A stretch of DNA of 64,000 nucleotides, from assembly GCA_026225945.1 (NCBI GenBank), contig JAMJFZ010001797.1, forward strand, positions 484,001-548,000, given 5' to 3'. The translations under genes were made by a program, and so were the position numbers. The notes under the pieces were generated by a model, which saw nothing but the letters and a program-made list of their open reading frames with translations, was not told the DNA's origin and made no database searches. Positions 23,601 through 37,785 of the stretch are shown here, piece after piece; the stretch's first letter is position 1, and the number at the start of each line of letters is the position of its first letter. Origin of the DNA: Cricetomys ansorgei (Eukaryota; Chordata; Mammalia; Rodentia; Nesomyidae).

Positions 23601-26600
23601 TTCTCACCTTCGGGGCTAGGCTTACCTGTTTAATATGATTTCTTCTTTAAACGTGTGCTGATACTCGTGTAGCATGAAACTAGAGGACTCTTGGTATCCG
23701 TCTTGTTTGTTTCAGAGTGAAAGTGCCCTTGCGAAAGAAAAAGAGCTGTCAATCGAACTTGCAAACATCAGGGATGAAGTTGGTAAGTAGGGCATCCGGC
23801 GTGGAGACTTTACCACGTGAGGCGGTGGGGCCTGGCAGGACTGCGCCTAAGCAGGAGGCAGTCTCCCGCAATAGCCAATCTTATGCAGAGCCTCAGACAA
23901 CTTATGCTCTGAGGGTTAAGAAAGGTCACGAGAGTAAAATTCTCATGAGTCCAGACTGTACGCAACCACAAGGACGAGCTGCACCTGGCTAAAGCGTGGG
24001 TCTCCATCGGGGCGTATAGACAAATAACCACAGCCTGTTGTTATGAATAATCTGAAGTCATCTCACTCCTATCCCCTACAGCTGGGAGGGGCACAGACGC
24101 ACATTCCAAGAGCCCTTAGTGTTTTTGAAGAAACTGAGGTCACAAGACTTTTGTCTTGTTTTCCTGGGGTTTTCTCACAAGTGCTCGGAATTCCCCTCAC
24201 ACGATTCCATTCCTGGACCATGTTCTGACGACAAAGACCGCGCGTCCTGTCTTTTTCTGATGCCTTGAATGTGTAACAAAGGCCACTGTGTCCCCAGGAA
24301 TAAGCCAAACCAAACCTGTCTAGACCAGGAAGTGTCCTTGCCGGCACAGGGGTGGTCTGCTGGAGCCTCACGGGGAACCATAATTCTTACAGAGGTCACA
24401 GAGGCTCTCACAGTTGGTGATGGGACTGATCAGGCCTTGACTGCTCTTCACAGGCGGCAGCACACACATCCGTCTCCATCACGGGCTGTGACAAGCGTCC
24501 CTCCCTCTAGGCACCGCCAAAGCTGTTCTGGGTTGTGTGAAACGCGTGTTGTGTGGCTCGCTGAATGTACCCTGTCGGGAAAACACTGTCATCTCAAAAC
24601 GGGTCAGAAAAACCTCTCTGTACGGATCAAAATGATGAGGAGTCATATTGAAATGTGTAATTTTTAGCTCATGGGATGGTCTAGGACATTCAGAGACTTT
24701 GCCAAAAGAAGGGTGAGCCCCAGCACCCCTGGGATATGACAGGAGGCAGGCCTCCCCCCCCCAGGGACTGCTGAAGGTGTTTGCTGTGTCCCACCCCTCT
24801 CTCGCCCCCCCACCCCGTACTTCCTTCCTTTTCCCCCAGCACTAGGGGTTAAACCAGCGCTTTGATTCTGCTGAGCACCCACCGGACCACTGAGCTACGG
24901 ACATTGTAAAAATGTTCTGTTTGAGACAGGATCTCATTAAGTTACCCAGGCTGACCTTGAACTTGCTCACCCAGGCTGGCCTGAAATTTTGGACCCTTTT
25001 ACCTCACTCTCTTGAGTGGATAGACTCACAGGCCCGGGCCAGGAGGCCCTGCTATCTTCTCCCTTCTTGATGCCATTTCCTCTCATGCCTACCCACTATT
25101 CTGTCTCTCCAGGAATCAGTCAGCAAAGTCTAAATAAACATGGCCTCTCCCCATCGGTCTGCTGTTCTATTCACAAGTAAGCATTTCCCCCTCTACCTGA
25201 TGTGACCTCGGGAGCAGCCCACCTGTGCAGATGTGATCTCCCCCATTAAGTAAAGAAACTTGGCCCATCCAGGCCACCCTGGGCAGGTGGCTGGCCTTAC
25301 AAATTGTCAGCAGTCCAGCCGTCTCTAGAGGCCACAGGTTCTCAGGTCAGCAGCAGACAGACAGTAGGCACCAACCGTAGCTGCCCCCATTCACCCTTTT
25401 ATTTAATTTCTGCTCTGTGCGCTTTCTGGCTTCCTTTCTTACTGAGATGGCTCAGAAGTGGTTGTTTCTCCCCTCCAAGGAGAGCCAGGCCCTGTGAGAA
25501 CACAATAAACAGCGTTCTGTGCCTGCCCCACCTGCACAGGAGCCACGGCGGCTGCGCCCCGCCCACCCCCAGCCTCCTGACCCCAAGAAGACATTGGAGG
25601 ACTCACCCAGGCATAGGTTTAACTGAGCAAGGCCGGCTAGGCCAGCCCTGGCAGAGCTTGTGGGGGATGCTCCTGGGACCCTGGGACTCATGAGGCTGGT
25701 GCTGAACCTGTTGGAAAAGCAGCCACCAGGAGGGAAGAGCGACAGTCTCCCTGTTCCCTTCAGGCTCCCCACTGGGAAAGTGTCATCCTCTCACTTTGTG
25801 GTCACCGTTTCCATGGAGATCCAGTCTCTTTCCTCGATGTCATCAACACCTCTTCCAATTCGCTACTATGGGGTCTTACCACAGACACCGTCCGCCATAG
25901 CGTGCCCCCCCCCCCCCCCCCGTGTGAGCCGCTGAGGATTCCACGCTGGGATCTAGAGCTGTGTTTCTTCCCCTTTGAGAAGGACTTGTGGTCCGTTCAG
26001 GGAAGGAGCCCTGGATTCCCCAGATGATGTGCCGTTACACTGACACATCCGAGAGACCGCCCCGCCGGTGGCTCCCGTGGCCTCTAAAAGAACATTCTTC
26101 CGTGGACAGATTTGAGTCTGCATTATCAGAAAGGCGTTTCTCCTCCTCCACCTCACGCAGTCCCTGCGCTCAGAGGGATAGGATGGTGGGGACTCTCTTT
26201 CCCAATAAAGCTGCAGAGCAATGAGTCTGACCCACACTGCCCTGCAGGCCACATCCCAGGCGACAGGGACTGAGGACAGCGGTGAACTCTGGGTTTGTCC
26301 CTTCTTCACTTGCAACCCAGTCTCCCTGAATGGGCTCTAGTAGTATTGTGTGGGCAACTCAGTCGCATAAGGGTAGAGAGTCCAAAGAATCCTGGTTCAC
26401 AGTGACGGTCACCTCCTGGTCAGATAGATACTCCAGGGTGACACTTGTTAAGCAGACATGGCGTCAACTAAAGTTTGCGTGTCCTAACAACTCAGTGGCC
26501 ATTTGAAAAAATTAGCTGAAATTTAAGTAGTTGTGGTTACTGGCCTGTGGTATGTCTGGACTGCTGGGCTGGCACCCTCTCTCAAACCTTAGACTAGGGT

Positions 26601-29600
26601 TGGATAATGCCACCCTTGGGTCCTGTTTCACAGGGATTGTCACTCTGTGCTTTATATCAGAGCAACAGCTGGAACTCAGCTTCACAAGATATGGTATCGT
26701 AGAAAGGAATGAAACTGCCCCCCCCATGTGCTAGTTTTTCAAATAGCCACTGTCCTGGTTGGCCTTCCGTTGCAGGGGTGGCACAGCCCACAGTGGGCGG
26801 GGCCCTCCTACGTCAATCACGAGTCAAGAAAATGCCTCCACAGACTTGCCCACAGTCTCTGGCTGACAGAGACATTCTCTCAGTCTGCTTCCCTCCTCCC
26901 AGATGACTCCAGCTCAGATCCAATTTGTGAAAAACGAACCTGCCTAGTCAGTAAGCTGTCAGGACACGCGCCATGAGCAGACACACTGTCCTTAACTTAA
27001 GGGCACTGAGGGATTTGATCCTCATGAGCCAGTACTCTGAGATGCTGAAGCCAGCCCCTAAATGTGTTTCTCCCGAATATGAGGATGTTTGCAGCTGATT
27101 CCAGGCTTCGGGGCTCCCAGAAACTCACAGGATGACTTGGCTTGACCTCTTTGACCCTTGGGTTCCTCTTCCTAAGATGGAAAGCCAGTTCCAGAAAAAG
27201 CTGCTAGTAAGGTGCTCTGCTGAGGCACAGCAGCCAGAGTATAAAGAGAGAGAACAGGGTTCTCCTCTCCAGGCTGAGTTTCTCCCAGGAGAGATATCTA
27301 CCCTCCCATGAGCAGGCTTTGGATCTGAGGATGGCCATCTGATGCACTCGGGTTGGGCGTGCCAAGCCCAAAGATACCGCCTTTAGCAATCTCCGGAAAC
27401 TTCTAAATGCAGCCGGATCTGTACCGGGTTTGAGTTTAAGTCATTTGATTTCTGGATTAGTGCTAAGAATAGAACCAGAATTCATCTGCCAAATAGAGGG
27501 GTGGGGGAAGACAGATACTAGCAGAGACAAAGCAGAAGTCCCTGGCAGCACCATGGCTGGTCCATTCAGCCCAGTCTTCATCCCAGGGGATGCTCTGCTC
27601 CCCAAGCGAATTCTCACTCCACTGTGGAGATGGCATCTATGGCAGAAGAAAGCCAAAGGGGCATGTAGACATCCATCATCAGCCCAGAAATTCTAGAGCT
27701 GTGGTCTGCAGTAGCTTCCCTTGAAGAAGAAAATGAAGCCATCAGACCTGACTTCTGGAGGGTCCCGAGGAGACTCCTCCTCAGCAGCAGAAGCAGGACC
27801 CACCCCTGTCCTTTACTCTCCTTATCAGCGGAGTCCTGAGGGAGTCACAGGATCCAGGGACCGGAAGGAAGAAGAGGGGCCTGGGAGATTGAGTTTCTAA
27901 AAGGCTGTGAATTCAGACAAGGTAGAGAAGAACAAGTTGCCAAACGTGGGACTAGCTCAAATGTTACAGATTCCTGGGTAGGATTGGCCACCCCAGTCTA
28001 ATGTTTCCTGCTTAACCTTTCTCATAAATCTTGACCTAACTGGCCCGAATTCTACAATATCTGTTAATAAGCCCCCACCCATTATCCTTGCCCTTGTCGT
28101 GAATAAATTCTGCAATAGTGTCTACCATCCAGTCAGACTCAGCACTTACAGGCGGTGCTCTGTTCTGATGCCTGTCTGAATCACTGGGAATGTTACTCTG
28201 GGGAGCAGAAACAAAATACTGGCGAGCAAGTCCTGGGAATTTATTTTTTAATCTTCCAGGATGTTTATTATGCACAGTGAAAGTTGATAAATGAGCACTC
28301 TGAAGGAGTGCGTTTTGATTTGAATCTGAACCAGGTGGGAAAGCGTTAGAGGCAGTAGGGGAGATGTGATCAAGGAGTCCCCACTGTAGCCTCAGGAGCT
28401 CCCCCACTTAGGGACCTCAACTCACGTGAAGAATCTCAAAATGTGTGGCTGGGTGACGGTGTGTGCACGTGAGTGCAGATTCCCACCGACGTCAGAGGTA
28501 TCCGAACCAGGAGGGGTGTCCGATCCGGTTCCCCCTGGAACTGGAGTGACAGGCCATTATGAGGCACCCAGCGAGAGTGTTGGAAGCCAAACTCAAGTCC
28601 TTTGCACACCATCTTAACCATCTCTTTAACAACACACTTCTAGAGAGCACTTTGGTAAATAGGGAAACCAAAAATTAGTTTAGACTATATACGAAAATAA
28701 AAATAGAACGTATCCAAATTTGTGTTGCAAAATTCCCTGGTCAGCATAGTTGACTCTCCCCATTCAAACAGCCCCACAAGATCATAGAAGACACCCAAAA
28801 TAAACTAACCACTCCGTAGGTAATCCGAGGATGTAGAGGGGCTGTTGTTTGAGAAAAGAAATGTTTGCTCCCAAAGGTCTTGTCCGCTGCCAGCAATTGG
28901 AGCTTGTTGGTAGTTTCAAAAAGACTAACTTCCTTGCAGGTTGCACTGCCCGGCACGACAAGGTCTGGGAATCCCGCTCCTCTTACAGGAAAATGAGATG
29001 GGAAAAAGTGATCTCAGCCGCTCTGATTCAATTTTATTCTAGTAAACGTCATTTTCCAAAGTCATCTTGGTTTCTCTCCCAAACAGGTGCTTACCCGTGC
29101 ACGGTAATAGTGAACCTGCCAACTCCCTTTACATGCACCAGAGACTGGCTGGTTGTCATGGAAAATGCATTACAGCTACAATTACACACACACATACACA
29201 CACACACACACACACACAGGCATGCACACAACATTATACTTTTCTTTTAGACACCGATTTATTTCATGTGGCAGCAATATACTTTTTGATATTATAAAAT
29301 CCTCTATATGCAAACCTCTATATGCGTATCACATCCTGGTCATTTTCTATGGAGATGTTTGTGTTGAGATCCTATGAAATACTGAGGGTTTTTAAGGCTA
29401 GTTTTGCTTTCCTATATATGTAAATGAAGACGGCAGGGTTAAGGATGGGGTGTGGCCTGTGTATGAGGACCTGGCATCTTAATCACTGTTCTGCTCTGTT
29501 GCTGTAAAGAGACACCATGACCAAGGCGACTCTTATAAAAGAAAGCATCGATTAGGGGCTCGCTTACGGTTTCACAGTTAGTCCAGAGTCATCACGACCA

Positions 29601-32600
29601 TGGTGAGGCTGGTGCCAGGGGCTGGCACAGGCATGGTGCTGGAGCAGCAACTTAGAGCTTTGCATCCTGATCCTCAGGCAGCAGGCAGGGGTGGGGGGAG
29701 GTGGAGAAAGGGAGAGACCGAGACCGGCCAAGCCCACCCCTAGGGACACACCTCCTCCAACAAGGCCACACCTCCTAGTCCTTCCCAAACAGTTCCAACA
29801 GCTGGGGACCAAGTGTTCAGATGCATGAGCCTGTGGGGGCCCTTCTCATCCAAACTGTCACGCCTGGGTTTCGTCCTCAGCACCACACGCACACAAAAAT
29901 CTTAATCTTAGTGAACTCGAGTTGACTGATGAAAGAGCTACCCCTGAGCCTCCTTCCAAACGGGCGCCCTCTTACACCGTGGAGCCAGATGGTGTCACAA
30001 ATTCGAGACCTTTAGGATATGAACAACAGTGTATAATTTACCACAGCTCTTCACATGTATTATTTCCTTTGTTTGCAACCACCACCATAGGAAATAGGTG
30101 AACTGATACCATGACCGCTTAAATGTGGTAAAGAAATCACGAAACTCTGAAGACCCCTTATCTCTCTCCCCCATGGCCAGAGCAGGCTGCCTTCATGTCA
30201 GAAGATCTAAATGGTGCTTGAGGGAGTTTAATAAAAAGCAAGGGTTATATACATAGCTGAGAAGGCATTTTCATAGCTGCAAACCCTGCCAGACCTCAGC
30301 AGAGGGAACCACCTGTCATGGCAAGGGCCATCCTGGACCGTGGAACTCCGATCATCTGTTCTTTATTGACAAAGAAGCTCCTCAGGTGTTCTACTGACAG
30401 CACGTGCAGATCAGGAGGAATCCAACGTCTTTTACATAAAGCAAACACCTGCAGACCATATAAAACACCAAGGTCTAGGCAACCCTTCCTCCAACAATGC
30501 CTAAGACAACCATTTTAAACATAACTATGAAAAAGCTTCTGATACATGCTTCTGTAATATGCATTTTGCAAAATATATACATTGTAAGTTGCAGTCCTGT
30601 ATAATTTTGTTTATGTAATTTCTTTCAGCCACGAGGCCCTCATAAACACAAATACTCTTAATGCTCTGTGCATTAGAAGCCTCTGGCCCCCGGGGCTAAG
30701 CATGATGCATATGAACCACTGCAGTTTCATTCAAGTTTATAAGCTTAATTGAATGCAAGAGATAAACCCTTTGCTATAGCATGAGCAGTAGAAGTTGAAT
30801 GTGACAGAGATTCTGACCCCATGAATGCCTACCTGTGTGACAGAGTCAGACACAACCAAGTGCAGCTGTCTCTCTGTATTTGCGGATTTCCCATCCACAG
30901 ATTCAATCAATGCAGATTAAAAATAGGGCCCAAAACTTTCATCTGTTCTGAACATGTAGACATTTTTCCTTGTCACGATGCCCTAAACACTATAGTGTAC
31001 CGTAAAGTACACAGGTTCTGTGCAAATACTACATCAATCCATATGAGAGACTAGAACCAATCTTTGGATTTGGGTATCTCTGGGGGTGGGGAGAGAGGTC
31101 TTAGAACCACTAATAAGAAAAGACAGCAGTGACTAAGATCCAGGGGGTGGGGTCTTGGAGTTTCGGAAGATACATAACCTAGGCAAGAGTCCAGAAAAAT
31201 CTGTAAGTGCTAAACAGCTGAGCCTAAAGGAAGTTTGGGAGTCCGTGACAAACTTCTTCATACACTTGATCTTTTACATGGGTGACATTAATGATGTCAT
31301 TGACTTAACCTCTGTATTGGCAAGTGGAAAAATAATGAAGACAGTAGTGTTTTGTCCATAGGTAACCCAAAGCAAGAAGGATTATGTGCTCATTATAATA
31401 ATTACTAAGTGACTTGCATGAAGGGCGGGGCTAGAGTTTGGATCTGAGACACGAATGCTTTTCTCCAGGCAGATTCTTCAACACTGGTGTTTTTCTTGTC
31501 ATGTCTAATGTCCTCGTGATTTTTCTCATCCACGCACTGGGACCATGTATCCTGTGGCAGAATTGGAACAAAATAATATAAATTACAGTGTACACCTATA
31601 CATTATTCAGGTCACTCTTTTTGATGAAAATTGTTATTTTTTTCAGCCAGTTATGTGCTTTGTGGGGAAATTGTTTCTATTGGAGACAATTGATGGCTAG
31701 ACCAGTTTTGCATCACAAGTAACCACAAAGACTTAACTAGCTTCTACAATCATCTAACTAACGCCTCGGAACTTCTTGGACTGTGGATGTGGCCAGTCAT
31801 GGAGCACTTGTATAGCAGACTTCCAGAGGTCATCCTCAGCATGGCAGAAAGAGAGGGGGGAGGGGGGAGGGAGAGGGAGAGGGAGAAAGAAAATTCTCAA
31901 GTCTCTTTCATATAACTGTTGTCTCTTAAAAAGGCTAAAGGCTCTTGCTGGGTCTGGAGAGGTGGCTCGGTGGTCAAGAGCACACACTGTTCTTGCAGAG
32001 GACCTGGGTTCAGTTCCCAGCACTCACACTGAGTGGTTCACAACCACCTGCAACTCTAGCTCCAGAATCTGACGCCCCTTTTGGGCCTCCTTAGACAACT
32101 ATACACACATGCATATACCTGCACACACACACACACATGCACACACGCACACACGCACTCACACACAAAATTAAAATATAATAATAACACATTATTAAAA
32201 GCTCCTGCTGATGAGATTGGTCAGAGCATAACCAATCAGGATGATGGGCCCAGGAAAGCATCATCCTGAGAGACCAGGTGTAGTTGTACGTTGCTGTGGC
32301 GACTCACCAAGAAGACATGGAGGCATATTCATTAGTGCAAACATTTCCATACCTCAGCAGAGGGAACTACTATCCTGGACAGCACCAAACTGGACAGTGG
32401 AACCCTGAGCGTCTGAGCTCAGGTGTTTTTGTTGATCTACTGATAACACGTGCAGATCATGAGCAATCAAACATCCCCCACAGAAATCCAACATCTGCCT
32501 ACAATATAAAATGCCAAGGCCTAGGTGGACCTTCACCCAACAGTAAACAAAACAATTATTTTATACAGAACTAAAAATAAACTTCCACAACAGCCAGGCT

Positions 32601-35600
32601 GAGCGATAAATGTGGGCATTGATTAGCAAATTCACTGTGGTCTAGATTTTTAAATCAGCTTTTTAGTACACCAAGAACGTCTCTGGCTTTCAGGGAAACA
32701 CCTTAACTGCATTGACTGGAGCCTGATATAAATTCAGATGGCCAATTTATTAACTTGTGATGAGAAAAACATCTCTTTATAGGCAGATCGACCTAGAAAG
32801 CTGAACCGATCTCAGAGACTGAATTACAAACATTGCAAACACAGGTGACCCCTTGCCGAGATGTCCTCTGACAGCCATCTGCACGGCTTTCCTTCTAGGC
32901 CTTCGGTTCTTAGCCAGGAATCCCAAGGGAAGGGGTGGAAGCGTGTTAAAATCACCTGGACGCTTTCACAGACTACCCGTGCTCTGCCTTCCGAACTTCC
33001 AGCCACGCTACTGTGAAGCCTGTGGTACACGGCTACGAAACAGACAAAGAACAGGAGGCAGCGATTTCCCAGAATCAGACAGAAATGTCATAATTATGTC
33101 ATTATGATCCTTGACAGAAAAGACACACAGCGAGTCCCGCCTTAGTCTCAGCTTTCTGCTGAGGGCCAGTCTTCAGATGTCACTCATAGGTACTGTGAAC
33201 AGTGGACACCATCTCCTTGGGCTGAAGAAGCAGGTGTCAGAGTTCAGGGTGACGGGAGCGGTTAGAAAGAGTGAAGCACTGGAGAGGCTCACCCAGAGCA
33301 GAGAGCACCATTTCTTCAAATGGCTGCACATGGGCAGAGAGGCCTGCAGGGGGCGCTGCCGCCACACCGTGTGTTGATAGAGCTTTTACTGGTACCTTGC
33401 CCTAACCAAGTGATTTGAAATTTTAGCCAGTTGCTTTCTAATAACCCATTCTGAAGCATAGGGAGAGACAGCTCCATCGATGAGGTGTTAGCCTTCCAAG
33501 TGTGAAGACCTGAGATCGAGCCTCAAAACTAAGCGTAAAAATAAAACATGCAGCCAGGCGGTGGTAGTACATGCATTTAATTCCAGCACTCCAGGGAGGC
33601 AGAGGCAGGCAGATCTCTGTGAGTTCGAGGCCAGGCCTGGTCTACAGAGTGAGTTCCAGGACAGCCAGAGTTATAAGAGAGAAACCCTGTCTCAAAACAA
33701 CAAAATCATTATATTATAGACTCCTGGGAGCTAGGAAGAGCTCTTTACTCTATGATGGACACATCTTTTGTGTCTTTCCACAAACCATTTACAGACCCTC
33801 AGGGGGAGGAGTTATCCCATGGAGACTCATTAACTCCAGTCTGTCCCAAGGCCTTATGCTTTGAAGACTTGATACCGTTATAAAATGACCGTTTGTGTGA
33901 ACCTAAGGTATGGACATTCATCAGCGAGGTGTCATGGGACTTGTCAAAACCCAACAGGCCTCCGTTTTCTTTCTTTTTTTTTCTTCCTATTTTTCATACT
34001 AATTGGCACCCTGCGAGCCAGAAAGGCCTTTTCTGAGTCCAGTGGGCCACAACAGATCCCTAAATGCATGCTAACAAAGCTATTAGATCCTGGGGAGTAA
34101 GTCTGAGAGTTGCCTGGTGTCCTCAGCTGAATTCCTTCAACAGCCTCACCTCCCCGAAGAGCACCACTGTCTCTCACTGCTCAGACCGACCACCTGGGTC
34201 TTTCTGGACCCCTTCCCAGCCCTCTTCTCTGCATCTGATCTGTGTGAATCAGGTCTCATAAATCATTTCCCAGGCAGCTGCCAGGAATTAAAATATTTCT
34301 TCCCCTCTTTGAGACCCTGGGCACCTCCAGCTGCCATAAGAGCAATAGCCACCAAGCCACATTGTAACCACAGGCCCCGCGTGTTCTGTCTCTGCCTACC
34401 CCCAGAACCTGACCTCCCTCATCTAAGGATGTTGGTGCCCCATGGGCAGTCTTTCCTTTCCTTACTTAGACCAGAGCTTTGCCTGCCCCAGGGCCTTTGC
34501 ATGTTCGGGCAGAAGGGAGGGAGTCCAGCTAGGGTCAAGCACTACACACGTAAATCTTCCCTGGACTCGTAGACCGATGCGCACACGAGAATGGAACTTA
34601 CATTTTTTTGACAACCTGAAGTCTTTCCCGGTGGCGCTCTTCCTTTTTCTTTTTCAATCTTACCCACCCCACCCCAAACCTGGGCCCCAATGACACATCT
34701 CCTAAACCTTCCCAAACAGCCATCAACTGGAGACCAAGTGTCCAGATGCCTGAGACTATAAGGGGCATTCCTCATCAAGCTGCTTCCTTTCAGGACAGCC
34801 TGCCTGCCACGGCGCCTGGGACTATGCTTGACACTCAGCATATGCTCCTTAAATTCAATGACTGGTTACCTTTTGGATGCTGGGGATAGACCCCAACACC
34901 TCGTGAGCACCTTCTCTACCACTTACTAACCACCAGCTCAATACCACCGGAAGGAATCCTATCTGACCACAGAATATCTAGGGCACTGGCCTTGGCCTCC
35001 TGTGAGGAAACAGGCAGGGAAAGGGTTGTAGTTCCAGACTCTGGAGGTTTAAGGAAGGTATGCCAATGCATAGTCTCGCCTCGGAGACATCATAACGCTG
35101 GTGCATCGTCCATGCTCCTGGCTCTGCTGTGGAGGACCTTATCTTGACCTTGAACTAGTTAGTTAACACTTTTGCTCTTTGCAGATGGGATGTAGGCTGC
35201 CTACTGGGGCTTTTGGGAGCGCCAGTCCCTGTGTAGGTGAGGTAAGGCTCCGGAAGGAAGCCAGCTCCTATTTTCTCCGTGTCAGCACTGACGCAGTAAC
35301 CGTGCCCTAGAAGTACAGCTTGTGTCTGCAAACACAACCAGCTGGCTTGTGGGTCTCTGGCTTATTCTCCCTCTACGAACACTCAGGACTTCATTTTCAG
35401 CCACTTCTTTTATTTCTCCTCTTAACATTTTCACCAAAATTTAGATTTCACCCGAATTTAGAAAGTCTTTCAGGGCCCACTAGGGCATTTTTTTCAGGTG
35501 CTATATCGCCCCTGGTGGTCAAAGTTGGTTACTGGCTAACTATGAAATTAAAAGAAAGCATCAGCCACTGGATAAGGACACCCATAGTCTTTAAAGCCAC

Positions 35601-37732
35601 GTAAGTTCCACACCCAGGAGCTCACTCTAGTGGAAAGTGACCCGGCACATGGGTGAACACGTCTGCTGTATTATCTGTAATAGTATCCGTAACAACAAAT
35701 CTTGAAAACGAATGTCCAACAATTAGGAGGTGCAAGCTGTATCAATAGGAAAACATTGACCGGGAAATTTCAACAGCTCTGAGCACGGGGTGGCACCATT
35801 GTGCCACGGATCTCCTGAGCGTGCTGTCCTTGTGAGTGAGAGGAGCATAGTGGGACAGTCAATCAGCACATGGCTCAGGAGAGGAGAGCCTCGTATGATA
35901 ATATATTGTACTGAACGAGGTTTTGAGGTGTTTGTAGTTTACGTATTTCTCTGTTTACTTATTTTTGAGACAGAGCCTCACCGCGTCGTCCTGAATGTCC
36001 TGGAACTCGCCCTGTAGACCAGGCTGGCCTCGAACTCACAGAGATCCGCCTTCCTCTGCCTCCACAGTGCTGGGGTTAAAGGCGTGAGCCACCACCGCCC
36101 CAGCTATGGCTTGCGTTTTATTTGTTTGCTCTATTAAGCATTTGGGGGCGGTGCCGGGAGTGGAACCGGGCCGCCGAGCACTCTACCACCGCTGAGTTGC
36201 ACTCCCAGTTTTAGTTTGGGGCTTCGGGTTGCGTCATCGCTGCTCCCCGCTGGGCTAAACGGCTCCGTGCTCCCCCCACCCCGACCCCGCAGCCTTCAAC
36301 ACCGCCAAGTGCGAGAAGCTGCAGAAGGAGAAAGAGGCGCTGGAGCGACGGTTCGAGGAGGAGCTGAGGAGGCTGGGCTGGCAGCAGCAGGCCGAGCTGC
36401 AGGAGCTGCAGGAGCGGCTGCAGCAGCACTTCCAGGCCGAGAGGGCGCGCCTGCAGGCGGAGCACCAGGACCAGCTGCTGCGCATGCGCTGCCAGCACCA
36501 GGAGCAGGTGAGTTGGCTGGGCAGCTCAGCACCAGAGGGACCCGAGGTCTCCCGAGCATGGGTCCCTTGAGGAAACGGGTTTGGGGTCAAGTTCACTCTC
36601 CAGCCTCGGCCTGGCTCTCTCTGCACACTGTGCCTGGAACGATGTCCCTGCAGGCGCGGTTGCTCAGTGAACACTAACCTAAGAATTGCAGTTTTACGTT
36701 TGTCCCTTACTGGTCATCTTTGTGTTCTTTGTGGGCAGAGGTGCTAAGCATGTACGTAGTCCTGGTGTTCTGCACCAACTACTACTGTCAACAGTTGATA
36801 AACACTGACTCCATCACCCTACCAGAGAGTTGGGGGACTGTTCCTGTCCCCATTTTTACAGTCCCATAAGAAGACCAGAGTCTTACCAAACCCTCTCATC
36901 CATTTTCTTTAAAAATCCATCACCGCCATCTGAGTGGCAGGAACTTGAACAGGCAGATACCACTCAGCCTATCACCCTGTGTTACATCTCCTTAACCCCA
37001 CCCACCCATCCAGTTCCATCTCCCCCTTAAAAGATACTCCACACAAACAGAAAGAGGCCCTGGAGCCTCGCTGTCTGGTACAGGAGACCCTGTGCTGAGA
37101 AGTGGACACCCACCCTTCAGACGGAGTCAGCCTGGAAGCCACAGCCCAGCCTGTCCCCTGCTCCGAGCTGGCAGGGGGAAGTGGGGGATGGGCTCCTGGT
37201 TGTTGGAAAAGGAAACTCAAGGGGAGGCTGTAGAGTAAGCACAGGCTGGCTCCCTCTGGCTCCTCTAATGAGGATGCGCGTCTGGGGTGGGGGCAAATGG
37301 GAATTTAATCTGGTTTGAGTTTAATGAGAAAATACAGAGCACGTGGTGCTCCATTCGGAATACATCCTAAGTGATTTGCCAAAGCCCCAGTTAATTGCCT
37401 CTGGCAAGTGGCTAAATGTAAAGCAGACAACTCCATCTTGCTCCTCTGAGAGGCTTTCCATCCTTGCTGCTGCGGCTGCACCCAGCCCTGCTGAGTGGCA
37501 GAGGACCCGGGAATGAATTCCTACTGCGGGGAATAGCTGTTTCTCCAGACAACTCGCGCTGTTTGGTGAGCACCCTGACAACGTCCTCGGAAGAGCGCAG
37601 AATCCCATCTCGTGGAGGAGGCTGGACGGCAAGGGTCTTAGGGGGCTGTGCCCAAGGTTCTGGCCAAGTGAGAGAGATCCTCGGGCAGCAGACGCTTGCT
37701 GCATTCGTTATTTTTTCTGTGGTTGTGATGAA

Positions 37733-37785
<53 letters not shown>

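Larger units (their letters stand above)
12977..23715 (+). other. MTUS2 short-isoform intron 1
   Basis: 10.7 kb, gtactt to tttcag. It holds the B1, B2, ID and URR1 copies and microsatellites listed separately. Segments 12,977-14,376, 14,765-15,697, 16,667-17,624, 18,031-20,051, 20,718-21,689 and 22,736-23,715 show no gene or recognisable repeat beyond short runs. Confidence 0.85.
23783..36292 (+). other. MTUS2 intron 2
   Basis: 12.5 kb, the largest intron between shared exons. It contains three LTR-type copies, a Tigger-like relic, B4, B1 and B2 copies and L1 3'-end-like pieces. Nothing recognised in 23,783-24,837, 25,041-26,734 (apart from a C17 run), 26,931-28,439, 31,096-31,844, 32,593-33,461 or 34,936-35,957. 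Confidence 0.85.

Noticed and set aside
25304..25693. 129-codon plus-strand frame and antisense partner
   Set aside because: Pro/Cys/Arg-rich low-complexity translation of GC-rich intron; no known family or splice signals.
34117..34572. 151-codon plus-strand frame
   Set aside because: No domain, no splice context, composition like an old interspersed repeat (L2/MIR-like wording near 34,400-34,500).
36211..36677. Several overlapping frames on both strands around 36.2-36.7 kb
   Set aside because: They are shadows of GC-rich MTUS2 exon 3; only the frame with correct splice phases matches the family.
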